A DNA stretch of 64,000 nucleotides, taken from contig CM043965.1 of NCBI GenBank assembly GCA_014529385.2, forward strand, positions 10,364,912 to 10,428,911, written 5' to 3'. The DNA comes from Adiantum capillus-veneris. Its lineage: Eukaryota > Streptophyta > Polypodiopsida > Polypodiales > Pteridaceae. Under the pieces are notes generated by a model. It was given only the letters and a program-made list of their open reading frames with translations. It did no database searches and had not been told where the DNA came from. The position numbers were made by a program, and so were the translations under genes. Below, piece by piece: positions 44,114 to 56,893 of this stretch. Positions within the stretch are counted from its first letter, which is position 1, and each line of letters begins with the position of its first letter.

Positions 44114-47100
44114 ATGCACATACGCTCTCGTCGCGTGCTAGAGGACGATCACATAAAGAGTGTCTCCGTTTACACAGGCACCCATTATTCCTCCACCTTT
44201 GGCTCTAGGCCCTTAGCGGGAACCCAAGGTAGTACCACTCACGATCCACATATTGCATCTAGTGACTCTTCCTCTGACTACATCGTCATGGAAGGTTACG
44301 TGATTCCTAATCCGGATAGTTCAAGCCAAGACATGCATGCCATGGGTCCACGGTTCGGGCCGAGCATGCTTAGCTGCTTGAAGGAGACTTTTAGTAGAGC
44401 CATTCACTGTGAACATGGAGCTAACGATGTAAATGAAGGGGGTGGGAAAGTAAACTCACCATTCATAACCAACGTAGACCCCATGATCCTGGAGAGTGTG
44501 CACGTGAATACTCCATTCATTGCACCCCCTGACTCTTTAGAGCTATTCCCCTCCGAGGTTATATTACCTGATGTAGAAGCCTTGTCGAAGTGCAAGAGGT
44601 TGAACGATATATCATTGCGGCTAGGGAAAGGGAAATTGAGAGCCTATGCAAGGCAGAGCAAAAGAGAGAGTTAAAAGCAAAAGCCCCTATGCCAACATCC
44701 ATGCTAGGCGAGCAGTTAAGTGCTCCTGAATTAGCAACCACTAGAGAGCCACATTGCATCTAGTTCAAAGGACACCCCCTAGCACCTCAATCCTAGATGG
44801 AGCGTCTCTAAATGAGAACTGGGAGTATGAACTACAAACGGAGACTCTAACCAACCTATACACAGGTCACACCTATCACGTGGGTTGGTTAGATGTCCTA
44901 CAATCCACAACGGTGCTACTAGCATAGAGGATCAACAACAAAGAGTTTGTGATGTTATCCATAGGGTTATTAAGTTGAAGAAGAAGAAGAAAGGGATCCA
45001 CATGCCTTCAATGGGTCTCATGAGATTTTTGGATACAAGGAAGGCTAAGCAACCAACTTTATCACAAATGGAGACTCCCTCGGTAAGCTCGATGGATCCT
45101 CCATATGTTGTTTCGCCAGGGGTCTCAGTACAATCTAAGCCCACAAGTGATAGCTTTACCTTTCCAAGTTTAGCTCATCTTTCTCTTGATGACACCACGA
45201 CTACCATGCCTACCCTAGTGATGGGCATGCCAAAAAACACGCCATGGACCTCATTCATTAGTAAAGTGCTGCTACATGGTGCCCCAATGCCTACAACAAT
45301 ACCTACAAGTGTGTATCAATCATATGCACCTATGGCCCTCGTGCTCATGTAGTTTCTACCCCCCCATTGTTTCAACAACTTATGCTCCACAACCACAATG
45401 TCCAAGCTCTTATTTCAATGGGACCATACCAGCTAGCATTAGCATGTCACATCCGACGTCTGCTATGCCTAGGGCCATACATATGAACTTTGGGCCACCA
45501 CATGGCACAACATTGTACCCAACTTGGAACCCAAGGATTGCATATATGCCAAACCCAATGCCAACCGCCATTGCACATGCAGTCCCGAGAGCGCCTAGGA
45601 ACCCAAGGACTGCATATACGCCAAACCCAATGCCAACCCCCATTCCACATGCAGTCCCGAGAGCGCCTGGGAACCCAAGGGCTGCATATACGCCAAACCC
45701 AATGCCAACCCCCATTCCACATGCAGTCGCAAGAGTGCCTGTCCCCACTATACCTGCTCACTTAGGTGACTTGGCAACATTTGCTCAAGATATTGGGTGG
45801 TTGATCCATTGCTAAAAAAATGCGTAACACGCCTGATAGAGAGCCTAGAAGCAAGGCAGTACAAATAGCCAAGCTCACACAAAAATTTATTGGAGACGGG
45901 GATATGAGAAAGCATATCAAAGTATTTGAACAAATATGCGATTCCCTAGGAGAACACAATGAGGTACCTGCATAAGAGTAATGCTTTAAGCCTGACCTTA
46001 AGTGGAAAGGCTAGGGATTGGTATATAACCCTAAGAATGGAAGAGAAAACGATTTACCCTACTCTTAGTAGACAATTCTTGAAACAGTACATACGAGAGG
46101 GAGTACTTTGGGGTGTAGTATCTCAGCTCCAGAAAGCCCAACAAGAGGAAGGGGAGTCTGTGAGAGACTTTATTAGTTTCTTGAGGCATCTGAATTCTCA
46201 TTTTGTAATCCAAATGAGTGCTTTAATAATAACCAATTGCTCGATAGATTCATTATGGGACCATGACATGAGGATATCTACAATGGCCTAGTCCTAGTCA
46301 TTAGAGGTATCACCACTTGGGAAGTAGTCACCACCAATGCGATCCAATTAGAGGATAATTTAATGATTTAAGGAGAAAGAGTGTCTGTTAAGCCTAAATC
46401 TACTAGCTCGCAAGCATCGGGGCATGAGCCAATGACCATAAATCCTATGCTAAAGAGCCAAAGATATCTGAGATGACTTTAGTAGACCTCACCAAGGCCA
46501 TTCAAGAAAGTCTTAGAGACAATCATGCTCTGCAAAACAATCATATGTATCCAAGAAGGGAGCAACAATGGTGCTCAGTTTGCTATGGTCCGCATAGTAC
46601 CAGTGAATTCCCTACTTTTAGAGTAAAATTTAATGGGAATTGCAATGCCTGTGGGAGGTATGGTCATCAAGACAATGATTGCATAGTATTTAAACGCGCG
46701 ATGGCCAATAGACCAACCTTAGCATGGAGGGACACACCTTGAGTGCTTGCATTGATGGCAACCCCACCTTTTGAACAAATGTCACAACACATGGTCCCTA
46801 GGGCCCAAAATGTTGTTCAAACAACACCCTTACCACCTCCAGTGCTAGGACCGCAACCACCACATCCGAGAATCACTTCTGTGAATCAAGTGGGTTGTGA
46901 GTCATCTATTGCTTGTTTGGAAGGCTATGAGGAAGATATAGACCCTAATATTGCCTATGGGATTGATGCACTTGAAGAAATTCCACAATATTACATGGAG
47001 GACTAATTGGGGACAAGCCAAACCTGTCTATCAAGCAGCCGCTCTTGCGACAAGAGGACAAAATATCAATTATAGTGCCAAGAGACCACCTCTTCAATGG

Positions 47101-47932
47101 TATGAGTGTGGAGATCCACATTGTATAGCCGAGTGTCCTATTAGATTACAAAAGACTTCAACACTAATGAAAACCAATCAAGCAAGCATATCCACAATAC
47201 TGATACTCATGTGTAATCGATGTGGCATATATCATTTGATTGCCCAATGTCCTAATAATCCAAATGCACCAAAGATCATGCCATTAAATTTAATTGAGGT
47301 TATCAAGGAGCCCTCACAAAGTTTGCCTATGGTACCAGTAAATGTACTCACACGATCAATGCTCCAAAACCAAAATTATATTCTTGAAGAAAGAGACACA
47401 TCATCAATTTCCCAATCCCAGAAGAAGAAGAAGAAAACACGAAGGAAGAGATCTAAAAAGCAGTGAAGTCAGAACCCAGTTCAAAGACCAACATAGGGAC
47501 TGGTGATGACCCTGTATATATGAACGACGTTGAAGAGGATTCTAATTCAGGTGAGACCATGGAGACTAAAACGACCACCACTAGGAAGGAAACAAACAAG
47601 GAAGATCGTCATGAGCCACAATGGCCAGGACCCAAGAAGAAGATAGGAACTTACCCAAACCCTATAGAGGAGATCAAGCGAGTCAAGCAATTAATGATTT
47701 TGGTGGAAGAAACCCAAAGGGATCTAGAGCCAACACCTAGGCAGATCCAGATTATGGATATCGTGTTCCCTACACAAAGGCAACCTCACAAAGTCCATAG
47801 ACCAATAGCCATACCAAGTGTCATCCAAGAAGAAAGTGACTTTAAGTCATGGGAGAGAATGTTTACAGAGGGATTACCTGACCCTATCAAAGAAATGGAG
47901 ATCCCATCTTCCCCATGTAAAGGGACTTGTTG
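44114..47932 (+). pseudogene. gypsy E gag region
   Basis: This is a long, broken gag of a Ty3/gypsy lineage unlike A/B/C. From 44114 come serine/proline-rich frames without a known domain, then a proline-rich tandem repeat at 45528-45743. The capsid-like domain runs about 45840-46300 (LTLSGKARDWYITL, QFLKQYIREGV, EEGESVRDFI). Three cysteine clusters follow: CSVCYGPH...CNACGRYGHQDNDC near 46570-46680, CGDPHCIAEC near 47107, and CNRCGIYHLIAQC near 47215. A lysine/arginine-rich tail ends near 47460. Frames switch at least five times. The coding text stops at 47938 where a non-autonomous LTR element is inserted and resumes at 49671. Confidence 0.75.
45528..45743 (+). repeat. three 72-bp tandem repeats in gypsy E gag
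   Basis: Copies start at 45528, 45600 and 45672. Each keeps the frame and encodes 24 residues of the form NPRxAYxPNPMPTxIxHAVxRxP. Confidence 0.95.
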
Positions 47933-47937
47933 GGTAT

Positions 47938-48211
47938 TCAAGCCCGAGTTCGGCTAATTTGTCATGCCCGTGGGCACATGCCATTATGGCATGCAGATAT
48001 GCAATTATAGTTCTAGTCTGCATGGCAAGCATGGCAAGCTATATTTATGTATGGAGGCTTCATATACAACATATGCAATTGAATACAATAGCGTGTTTTT
48101 TACTTCAGTGTCGAACTCTCTCTCTCTCTCCTCTCTTGCTCAACCTTCAGCTGCTCTTCTCCTAGCCATGGCACCCCACCGACTTCATCCACTATAGCCT
48201 GCAACCCATCC
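47938..48211 (+). repeat. 5' LTR of the non-autonomous element (274 bp)
   Basis: Begins TGTTGGGTATTCAAGCCC; the end reads CATCC where the other copy has CATCA. Confidence 0.93.
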
Positions 48212-48213
48212 TC

Positions 48214-48226
48214 TGGTATCAGAGCC
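48214..48226 (+). other. primer-binding site of the non-autonomous element
   Basis: TGGTATCAGAGCC two bases after the LTR, complementary to initiator tRNA-Met. Confidence 0.93.
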
Positions 48227-48631
48227 ATAAGGGCCTGCAACAGCAGTCGAAGAGACTTGCAAGAACCATCAACCTGCTGAATATCATCAACCTACAACAA
48301 GAGCAACATCTACAGCACGAGCAACACCTGGCTTGAAAAGCAGTCCTTGACACAATAACCACCCCCGTTCTGCCTTCATCTCCAGCTAGAGGGGGCCATA
48401 GGCGGAGATAGCACATCTCAAAATGCATGCAAACCAAGGCGCTTGGGAGTTGCAACTACATATCAACATGCTGCCCCTGACAAGGTTGAGTCATCGCAGG
48501 CGGACATGCAGTTCATGCTAGCATATCAAAACGCAGCAAACAACTAAGCTAGTCAAGGCGGTGCTTCATAGAGCCGGTGTTGATCTGCTCGCGGTGCTTC
48601 ACAGAATCGTTGGTTTCCGTGAGTCAACTGT

Positions 48632-49069
48632 TTGCACACTACAGACTCATTATTTTTGAAAGTTTTGATTACAAATCTCCTATTGAAGCTAGGGTTCACA
48701 CATAGTATGATTATCCGCGGTGGGCTAAAAAGACACTCTTCTCAAGTTTTGCTAAGCAACATGTCCAATGGTATAACCACGCAGTCATCCCAAGCAAAGG
48801 TGGTGTATGACATGCATCATGTGCAAGTGAATGTAAAATCAAGGCAGGTTCTTGGAGCTATGATGGATGAAGACCTATTTGGTACTGAAGATCAAGAAGG
48901 TCATAGCTTGCGGTTGCAATACATGCGGTGCATAGGCATGTTCCAAGTGCCAAGCACGGTTTACGACATGATCAAACACATCGACAACCACAAGAACGAA
49001 GAAGATTTGCTTTCAAGAACTTTGTCCATCAACCATCTGCAGAGTTCAAAATTGGTTTTATATGTTTAG
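48632..49069 (+). CDS. open frame of 145 codons inside the non-autonomous element
   Basis: This is the longest frame in the interior. I do not recognise it: no zinc knuckle, protease, integrase or RT motif is visible, and no signal peptide or clear membrane segment. It contains a mixed acidic/hydrophobic stretch (residues about 75-130, with AMMDEDLFGTEDQEGH). It may be a fragment captured from a host gene, a decayed element gene, or chance. Confidence 0.25.
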   Translation: MHTTDSLFLKVLITNLLLKLGFTHSMIIRGGLKRHSSQVLLSNMSNGITTQSSQAKVVYDMHHVQVNVKSRQVLGAMMDEDLFGTEDQEGHSLRLQYMRCIGMFQVPSTVYDMIKHIDNHKNEEDLLSRTLSINHLQSSKLVLYV

Positions 49070-49376
49070 AGTCATAGGTTTGCTATGATTTTTTTTTGAC
49101 ATCATCATTATCTATTTCATATCAAAGGTTTGTTATAGTTTGTCATGCTTGTCAGTTGTCATCATGTCAAAATTGTACGGGCTATAGACACTGCCACACA
49201 TCAGTGGTAAGACCACCCTTTTTTTATTTGGTCGAGTTCTGGTTTGTCTCACACCGATGGTTGTTTGAGGGAAGTGCACACACATACCTATGTTATTGTC
49301 AAGGGGGGGACTTCTGCTCATGCTTTCAGGGGTGATTGAACTCTTCCATGGTCTGTCTTGAGTCCATTGTCAGTGG

Positions 49377-49395
49377 TTTGGGCTTGAGGGGGGAT
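49377..49395 (+). other. polypurine tract of the non-autonomous element
   Basis: A G-rich tract (gcttgaggggggat) directly precedes the 3' LTR. Confidence 0.75.
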
Positions 49396-49665
49396 TGTTG
49401 GGTATTCAAGCCCGAGTTCAGCTAATTTGTCATGCCCGTGGTGGGTACATGCCCTTATAGCATGCAATTATAGTTCCAGTCTGCATGGCAAGCTATATGT
49501 ATGTATTAAGGCTTCATATACAACATATACAATTGAATACAATAACGTGTTTTTTACTGTAGTGTCGAACTCTCTCTCTCTCCCCTCTCTCGCTCAACCT
49601 TCTGTTGCTCTTCTCCTAGCCATGGCACCCCACAGGCTTCATCCACCATAGCCTGCAACCCATCA
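49396..49665 (+). repeat. 3' LTR of the non-autonomous element (270 bp)
   Basis: Same TGTTGGGTATTCAAGCCC start; ends CCCATCA. Differs from the 5' copy by a few substitutions and short indels (an 11-base repeat atggcaagc is single here). Confidence 0.93.
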
Positions 49666-49670
49666 GGACT

Positions 49671-52607
49671 GAAGCCCAAAAGGTGCTGTTTAATATTGCC
49701 AAATTGATGGATTTCATGGCTTCATAAGTTAGAACCACCATCATGTCTAAACTATATGGAGATTTGGAGCTATTCTTAGCTCTTCGAGCTTTCCTCAATG
49801 GAGAATTGCAAGTCGGGCTACCACAATTTTCACAGATGGATGGATCTAGGGAGGTGTCAATAGAGGAGGAACACTTAAATCCACAACCCAACCTAGATGA
49901 GAACTCTATTGTTGAAATACCCGTTTACAAGTTGGGACAATACTTTGAAGGCGATGAATCCAATGCAACCATACCAATCACTACCAAGGGATTAACTGTG
50001 AAGGGAATCCTTGATGGTGGCATTGAGGTTAGCATTGTGACTAAAAATTGATGGGAATCTATGGGAAGACCTCACCTTGGGACTACAAACATAGTAGTAA
50101 AGATGGCCAATGGGACTATTGTTAAGCCTATTGGGATGCTAGAAGATCTCAAGATCAAGGTCTTTGGACACAAAATAAGGAATACCTTCATTGTTATGGA
50201 TTTTTCCAAGCACACTATGTCATCTAAGATGATCTTAGGATGTCCTTTCATGTGGGAAGCAAAAATGGTGCATGACTGGTCTAAAAAGCATGTCTACTTG
50301 CAGGTCCAAGACTCTGTCATTCGAGTGCATCTTGTAATTGGTCGGGCACATCCTCTAGGAAATAGATTTATAATTGATCATAGATCTGACACCAAAGTTC
50401 ACTTGACCCGATTGCAGTATTGTTACACGTGTAAAAGGAAACACTGATGTTGGGAAAGATTCTCCTTATATGGATGTTCTACCTGGGATGACTGAGTCTG
50501 ACAATGTGGATTGCGTCTACCTAGCAGCAGCTATAGACACTTGGGGAAATTGGGGGACGACCTGGATAACACTTGAGGGGGATAAATTGCCACCACTAGT
50601 ACCTTTAAATATGATAGGAGCAATGCATATAGCTTCTGATGACCTACTAGATGATGGCTTGATTGACATTGGAACCAGCAGTGTCTCAAAAGACTACAGC
50701 CCACACGATTTGGAGTTAGAATCATCAATTGAAATTGACTATGAGGACGAAGAATTTGAGTCAAATCTTGGTGAAAATGTGGAGACAAACCATTCAGGGC
50801 CCAGTGATACCCTAGATGACAATCTATCCGGGAGAGGAGAAGACTCAAGTAGTGATTTATCTAATGACTCTTCACTGGAGATCGGTCATAATAAAAAATT
50901 AGCCAAGAAGAGTAAGAGATATAAGAGGCGACAATATTGAGCAAATGTGCGTGCTCTAGAATAAATGAAAAGAAATCTACCGTAGAATGGCTTAATTATA
51001 TAGGAGAATGTGATGCTCATTGGAAGTTGGTAGATAATTGGGGTGAATACCTTCAAAGCGTTATGTGGTGTAGTCCACAACACATTGCCATCGCACAGCT
51101 AGAGGCTAGCGAGAAGCCAAAGTTGAGCCGTACCGTAAGAAGACGACAAAATTGAGAGTTAGCTCAACAACGAAAGGAAATAGAAGAGAAATCACAGTCC
51201 ATAGAGCAACAAGACCCCGCAGACTTACACCCTGACCCTGATCATTTCAAATCCGACACCGCGGAGGAACGTAAGGTTGTGTATAGAAAGGCCCAGAGAA
51301 CACCTAGCGACGGAAGCAATGGAGTCTATGATGGTCTCGCTATAGTTAAGGAAATAGAGTTAGCAGACCCAGAAGAAGAGTCCAAACCTGTTTTCATTAC
51401 CCAAGATCTGATAGAGACTGAAAAGTATGTACTTAAAGAACTTCTCAAGGAATTCAAGGATATATTTTCTTGGACATATCATGATATGAAAGGTGTTCTA
51501 CCTTCTGTGGTGCAATACACAATTTCCATGAATAGCATGGCTAAACCAGTCCAACAACGACCCTACCCAATGAATCCTAAGTATGCAAAGATTGTTCAAG
51601 AAGAGATTGAAAAGCTTGTCAAATGCGGATTCATATACCCTATTGAGCACTCAGAATGGGTGTCTCCAATAGTGATTGTGACAAAAATAATGGGAAACTC
51701 AGAGTGCGTGTAGATCTCAAGAAGGTCAATGCCACCACTAGGAGAGACCATTACCCCTTGCCATATTCGGAACATGTGCTTGAAAGAGTCGTAGGGAAGG
51801 AAGCTTATAGCCTTTTAGATGGGTACTCTGGATACAATCAAACCACAATTGCATTAGAGGACCAAGCTAAAACTACTTTTATAACCGAATTTGGAGTGTT
51901 CGCATTTCGTGTTATGGCTTTTGGCTTAACCAATGCCCCTGCTACCTTCCAAAGATTAATAAACAGTGCTTTTAGAGAATATTTGAGGGAGTTTTGCGAA
52001 GCTTTCTTAGATGAACTTTGTGTTTATTCCTCTTGGAAAGAACATCTATCATGTTTACGAAAAGTATTTGAAAAGTGCAGGTTATATTGCATCTCCTTAA
52101 ACCCTTTCAAATTCCAATTTTGGGTTAAACATGGAGTCATTTTAGGGCATATAGTGTCCAAAAATGGGATTTCCACAGATGAGAGCAAAATTAAGGCCAT
52201 TTTCACTTTGCCACCACCTACAAACTATAAAGGAGTTCAAAGGTTCATGGGCCATGTTGGTTATTACAGGCGGTTTATTTTAAACTTTGCTAAGATAGCT
52301 CGCACTTTGTAGAAGCTTCTTATTGAGTTCCACTGGACCGCGGAGTTTGACCATGCCTATGAGTCATTGAAAAAGACCTTGACTAGTGCTCCCATTCCAC
52401 GAGTGCTCGATTGGAATGTAATTTTCCATGTGCATGTTGATGCATCAAACTTTGCTATTGGGTGTGTCCTAGCTCAACTAAGAAACATAAATTGGACTAC
52501 CTCATTAGCTTCGCAAATCGTCAATTAAATGATGCTGAGAGACTGTACACCATTACAGAGAGGGAAGGTTTAGCTATGATTTACGTAGTGAAGAAATTTT
52601 GCTACTA
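49671..52607 (+). pseudogene. gypsy E protease, RT and RNase H start
   Basis: After the non-autonomous element the gypsy E reading resumes. A retroviral-type protease lies about 49960-50330, with ILDGGIEVSIV at the active-site position and MILGCPF downstream. After an acidic linker, RT begins near 51400 (FSWTYHDMKGVLPS, QRPYPMNPKYA) and continues in another frame from 51656 (GKLRVRVDLKKVNA, SLLDGYSGYNQ, MAFGLTNAPATFQRL). The catalytic motif reads FLDEL at about 52005 instead of FxDD, a loss of the second aspartate. RNase H starts near 52435 (HVDASNFAIG) and is cut at 52612 by copia D. The FSWxYxDM and DGYSGYNQ wording points to a non-chromovirus lineage (Athila/Tat-like); that is inference. 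Confidence 0.85.
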
Positions 52608-52612
52608 CCTTC

Positions 52613-52843
52613 TGTTAGGTTTAATGGTCATGTGGCCGACCGCCCATCACTAACTGCTACTAACCATAAGTGTACAACTATACACTTGTGTGAGCCACTA
52701 ACACTAAGTACAATGTGTATTGTGCCTTAGTGCATAACATAGAGAAGAAAGAAAGGGGGCACAAAGTGTGTGTCGGCTATCCACCTTCAACTTGTGTGTG
52801 TGACTATGGTCGTGCGTGTGTGAGTGTGTGCGATTCCTCTTCC
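52613..52843 (+). repeat. copia D left LTR, inverted, missing its inner end
   Basis: Reads TGTTAGGTTTAATGGTCATG on the plus strand and follows the reverse complement of the right LTR for about 231 bases, up to gattcctcttcc, then passes into copia pol. About 37 bases of the LTR are missing. Confidence 0.9.
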
Positions 52844-55780
52844 ATTGTCTAGATGATTGCTTCAAGCCATAGAGACTTTTGATACCATTGTCTGGATGAT
52901 TGCTTCAAGCCATAGAGACTTTTCAAAAGCTTACAGACCAAATGTTCCTTGCCCTTGCACAAACCCTTCAGGTTGCTGCGTATAAATCTCTTCCTTGAGA
53001 TCACCATGTAAGAAAGCTATAATGACATCCATTTGATCAAGCTCCATATCTTCAGTGGCAACCAAAGCAAGCAACATTCTTAGTGTGGTCATCTTGACCA
53101 CTAGAGAAAATATTTCCTGGAAATCGACACCATATTCTTGCTTGAAACCTTTGGCCACTAAACGAGCTTTGTAATTGTCAATCTTCTTCTTGTAAACCCA
53201 TTTACAAGGCAATGCTTTCCTACCTTTTGGTAATGGAACAAGTTCCCATGTTTTGTTCTATGCAATACTGGAAAACTCCCTCTTCATAGCATGTTCCCAC
53301 TGAACCTTATCATTGGCTAGTATAGCATCTTTGTAACAAGAAGGCTCACCACTATCTATCAACAAAACAAAATCCAAGCCTGGAAAAAAACGATCGGATG
53401 TGAGACTCTTTGAGATCTCTGCGGCTGATTAGGACTCGTACTAGCCTGTGTAGTAATTGGCTCGGGAGTTGTCTGGACAGAAGGTGATACATCGGAAAAT
53501 ATCACTTTCCGGAATTCAACCTCTTTCACTAGCTATCTATGCATCTTAGTCTGATTAAAGACAACATCACTGCTATGGAGCACTGATTGACGTTTTGGAT
53601 CTCATAAACGATAGCCAAATTGACCATCTACACCATAGCCAAATGAAGATTCATTTCTTGGATTTAGGATCTAGCTTAGCACGCAACTCCTTGGGTACAT
53701 GTGCATAAGCTTCACAACCAAATGTAAGGAGTTTTTCATAAAACAATCTATGTCCTGACCATAACTTCAAAGGTAGACAAAAATGTAATGAAGCATGTGG
53801 TGATCTATTGATCAAGTACATGGTTGTGTATAATGCTTCAGCCCAAAACGCTTGCGGTAAATTAGCCTATGATAGAATAGACATAATCCTCTCTTGGATG
53901 GTCCTATTAATTCGTTCTACAACACCATTTTGTGTAGGGGTATAAGGAGTTGTAAACTCACGCTTAATTCTCCTACTTGAACAGAAGTCTGTAAACTCTT
54001 TGGAGACATATTATCCACCATTTTTTGAGTGCAAATCTTTCAACTTATGTTCAGATTGAGTTTCAACACTAGATAAGAACTTCTTGAAGCAAGAAAAGGT
54101 CTCATCTTTAGACTTCATGGCGTAGACCCAAACATGCCGTGTTGCATCATCAATGAATGTAACATAATAGGATGCACCACCATGGGATTTAGAAGGCATA
54201 GGCCCACATAAATCATTGTGCACAAGCTCTAAGGGTTTTCTTTCTTTGTCAAAAGAATGTGTACGATGTGTCAGTGTTTGCTTTCCATATTGACAATGCT
54301 CACAAAAGGGAAAATCAAAAAATGACAAAGACGATAAGTAGCCCAAACGAGAGAGTGTCTCCATTCCCTTCTTTGACATATGTCCTAACCGACTATGCCA
54401 CAAAGCAACGGTTGGCAGTTCGGTCATAGAAAGAACATGTTTTTATCAAATACATAAAGAGGATAAAGTGAACCAACATTAGAACCATGGGCTATACTAA
54501 GATGACCCTTTGCAACACGCCAAGACTACTAATGAAAAGTGACTTTGTAACCCAAGTCATCAAGACCAAAATTAGATTGTGTGTCAAGGCTGGAACATGA
54601 TGCACATTATGGATGATAAACTTCACCCCATTTGTCATAACCATGGCAATATCACCTACGCCAACAATGTCACAAGAGTAATTGTTACCAAGTGTAATAG
54701 AGCCAATGGTTTTCTCGTATGTAGTAAACCAATGCCTGTGAGGTGTGACATGCAACGAAGCACCCGAATCAAGAATCCATGTATGGGATGCTTAAACACT
54801 AACAAGGAGTTCAACTGGCATAGAACTTTGCAAAGATAGATTTCCCTGTGCATCATAAAAAGCATCATTATTTTCAATCAACATATTAATGTCTTGCGCA
54901 TCACTGTCATCCTGAACTATGTTCAGTTCTTCAATCTTAACCGAATTCTTTGGTTTCTCCTCTTTATCATCATGATCTTTGCCTTTACCTTTGTCCTTCT
55001 CTTTGTCACGCTTCCAAGCATAACAATCCTTCTTTATGTGACCAAACTTATCACAATAATGGCATTGAACATTGAGGCAACCATGAGACTTTGATCTACC
55101 CTTTGATGCATCTCTATTGCCCTCTTTCTTGGACTCACAATTGCGAAGAACGGCCCTTACGTTGCTTATCATCCCTTTGCACATAATGAGCTTTGCCATA
55201 ATGCGAGCTAGTCATGGTCTTTAGACGCATCTCCTCTAACAAAAGTGCACTAGTAACATCATCGTACTTTAGCATACCATTAGGAGCAGAGTTACTAACA
55301 GCTGTGCGAAAGATATCCCAAGAGGGTGTCAACAAACAAAGTAAAAAGATTGCTTTCATCTCGTCATGCGTTGTGCACAAATCTAGGCAAAAAGAGAACC
55401 AAAATCATTGATATGGCTGGAAACGCTAGCTGACTCCTTCATACGAAGGTTGAAAAGTTTTCGCATCAGGAAAATCTTATTGCTAGCCGTATCCTTTTCG
55501 TAAGTGTCGCATAATTTTTGCCATAAAGCATGAGAAATCGCGCATTCTAACACTAAAAAGTACACTGACTCACCAAGGTGCAGTCTAATCGTAGACCTGC
55601 ATAGCTCATCAAGCTCCTCCCACTAAAACTGAGTCATGTGCATATCTTTAGTTCTAGCCGCATAGGCAACTTTTGCTTCTTTTGGACAAGCACATCATGC
55701 ATTAGGTTCTTCAAAAGCTGAAAATTAGTGCCATCAAACTTCTTGATGTCATAAATGTCACTATCTTTGCTAGTAGACAT
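52844..55780 (-). pseudogene. copia D gag-pol remnant
   Basis: The start is the ATG at 55780 (MSTSKDSDIYDIKKFDGTNF), like the gag of copia I. Going down: gag 55780-55140, zinc knuckle CHYCDKFGHIKKDC near 55040, protease DSGASLHVTPH near 54760, GAG-pre-integrase LWHSRLGHMSKKG near 54400, integrase start HNDLCGPMPSKSH near 54200 and KNGG where the second aspartate should be (RTDNGG in copia I) near 54011. RT covers only 53212-52850 ([28 protein letters not shown]). A 43-bp tandem duplication (52844-52886, then repeated) marks the join to the left LTR. Many stops and frameshifts; RT palm with YVDD and RNase H are gone. Confidence 0.87.
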
Positions 55781-56878
55781 GGTGACAAAACTACCAAAAG
55801 ATTCCTGAAAAATTTTGGCAGTAGAGTCTCCTTTGTATTTGGGACTATGTCAACCATAATACGAGAGAAAATGACCAAGTATGTCACTCACAAAGCATAA
55901 AAGAGAGCAATGCCTCTCAAAAGCACACTGTGTAGAGATCAACTGAGGCGCATAAACTGTCAAACTGACCATAGACCGCCAACTCGTCATAAGGGATGCT
56001 CCAGCTACCTGTATCACTGAAGGTATCTCCACATTTGAGAATACCCCAGCTCAATGAAAACCTCATGCTATCGACCCTCAAAAACGTAGGTTACGCAGCA
56101 AAACGTATAGCGAAGTCTCAAAAATGGCTATCATCTGGACCAAATCTCAGAAATGGTGGACTGTCGTACTAGTCAAAAGATGGCTCCATAAAAGCGTACA
56201 ATGGTAGTATCCACAAAGACGTACAAATCTGTCATGATTCTTAAACGGGCACCAAAAAGACATTTATGCAAAGAGATATCCGTGCGAGGAGTCAACCACT
56301 CTCAAAAGAGCTCAAACACTGTCAAAAGTGCCAACATATGCATGTACGCATAAAAAAACTACTCCCACTGGAACCAGAATATTGCAAGCACTGAAACCTC
56401 TAGACTGCGAGTCGACCCCGATGCCATAGCCAAAGCCGAAATCGAGGCCAAGAAGCACAGATGAAGCTAACTAAGCCGCTCTATGTACCTGTATCTATAC
56501 CTGTGTCGAAGAAGACAACGTCTTCAAACTCCCACTCTATGTGTGTGTATGAGGCCACTTCAAAAGAGGCTACACACTCCCGAATGAGCCGTGGGCTCTC
56601 GTAGATGGAAGAGACTATGACAATGGTACTTGTAATGGCTATGAAAGCTCTGAAGCACAAACTACCAAAAGAGGGCTAAATAATTCAGCTCCTAAACCAT
56701 AACTTGAATGAGGTTTTTGATGGCTCAAATGGCTCCGAAAGGGGGGTAAAAGTCGAGGACGCTTCTAGGATGCCTGGTGGAAACGCTCTCGAGATGTTGA
56801 AGTTGCCGATGCCAAAATCGGAACCCTGTTTGCACTTTTGAAAGTGCATGCGCGTGAAAACGATTTTGGGAATGAGAT
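55781..56878 (-). other. leader of copia D
   Basis: About 1.1 kb between gag and the degenerate primer-binding site, similar in length to the copia I leader; no domain recognised. Confidence 0.65.
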
Positions 56879-56893
56879 GGTTTTGATACTAGA
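56879..56893 (-). other. degenerate primer-binding site of copia D
   Basis: On the plus strand gttttgatactagat stands where gctctgataccaat is expected, next to the LTR. It still marks the 5' end of the minus-strand element. Confidence 0.6.

Larger units (their letters stand above)
47938..49665 (+). mobile_element. 1728-bp non-autonomous LTR retrotransposon in gypsy E
   Basis: Two direct LTRs (47938-48211 and 49396-49665) bound an interior of about 1.18 kb. Perfect 5-bp target duplications ggact lie at 47933-47937 and 49666-49670. A primer-binding site follows the first LTR and a purine-rich tract precedes the second, so the element runs on the plus strand. No gag, protease, integrase or RT domain is seen, so it must borrow enzymes from another element. 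It is longer than classical TRIMs and shorter than typical LARDs. Confidence 0.94.

Noticed and set aside
45410-45761. Two long minus-strand frames rich in Gly/Trp/Cys repeats
   Set aside because: They are antisense readings of the 72-bp repeats in gypsy E gag.
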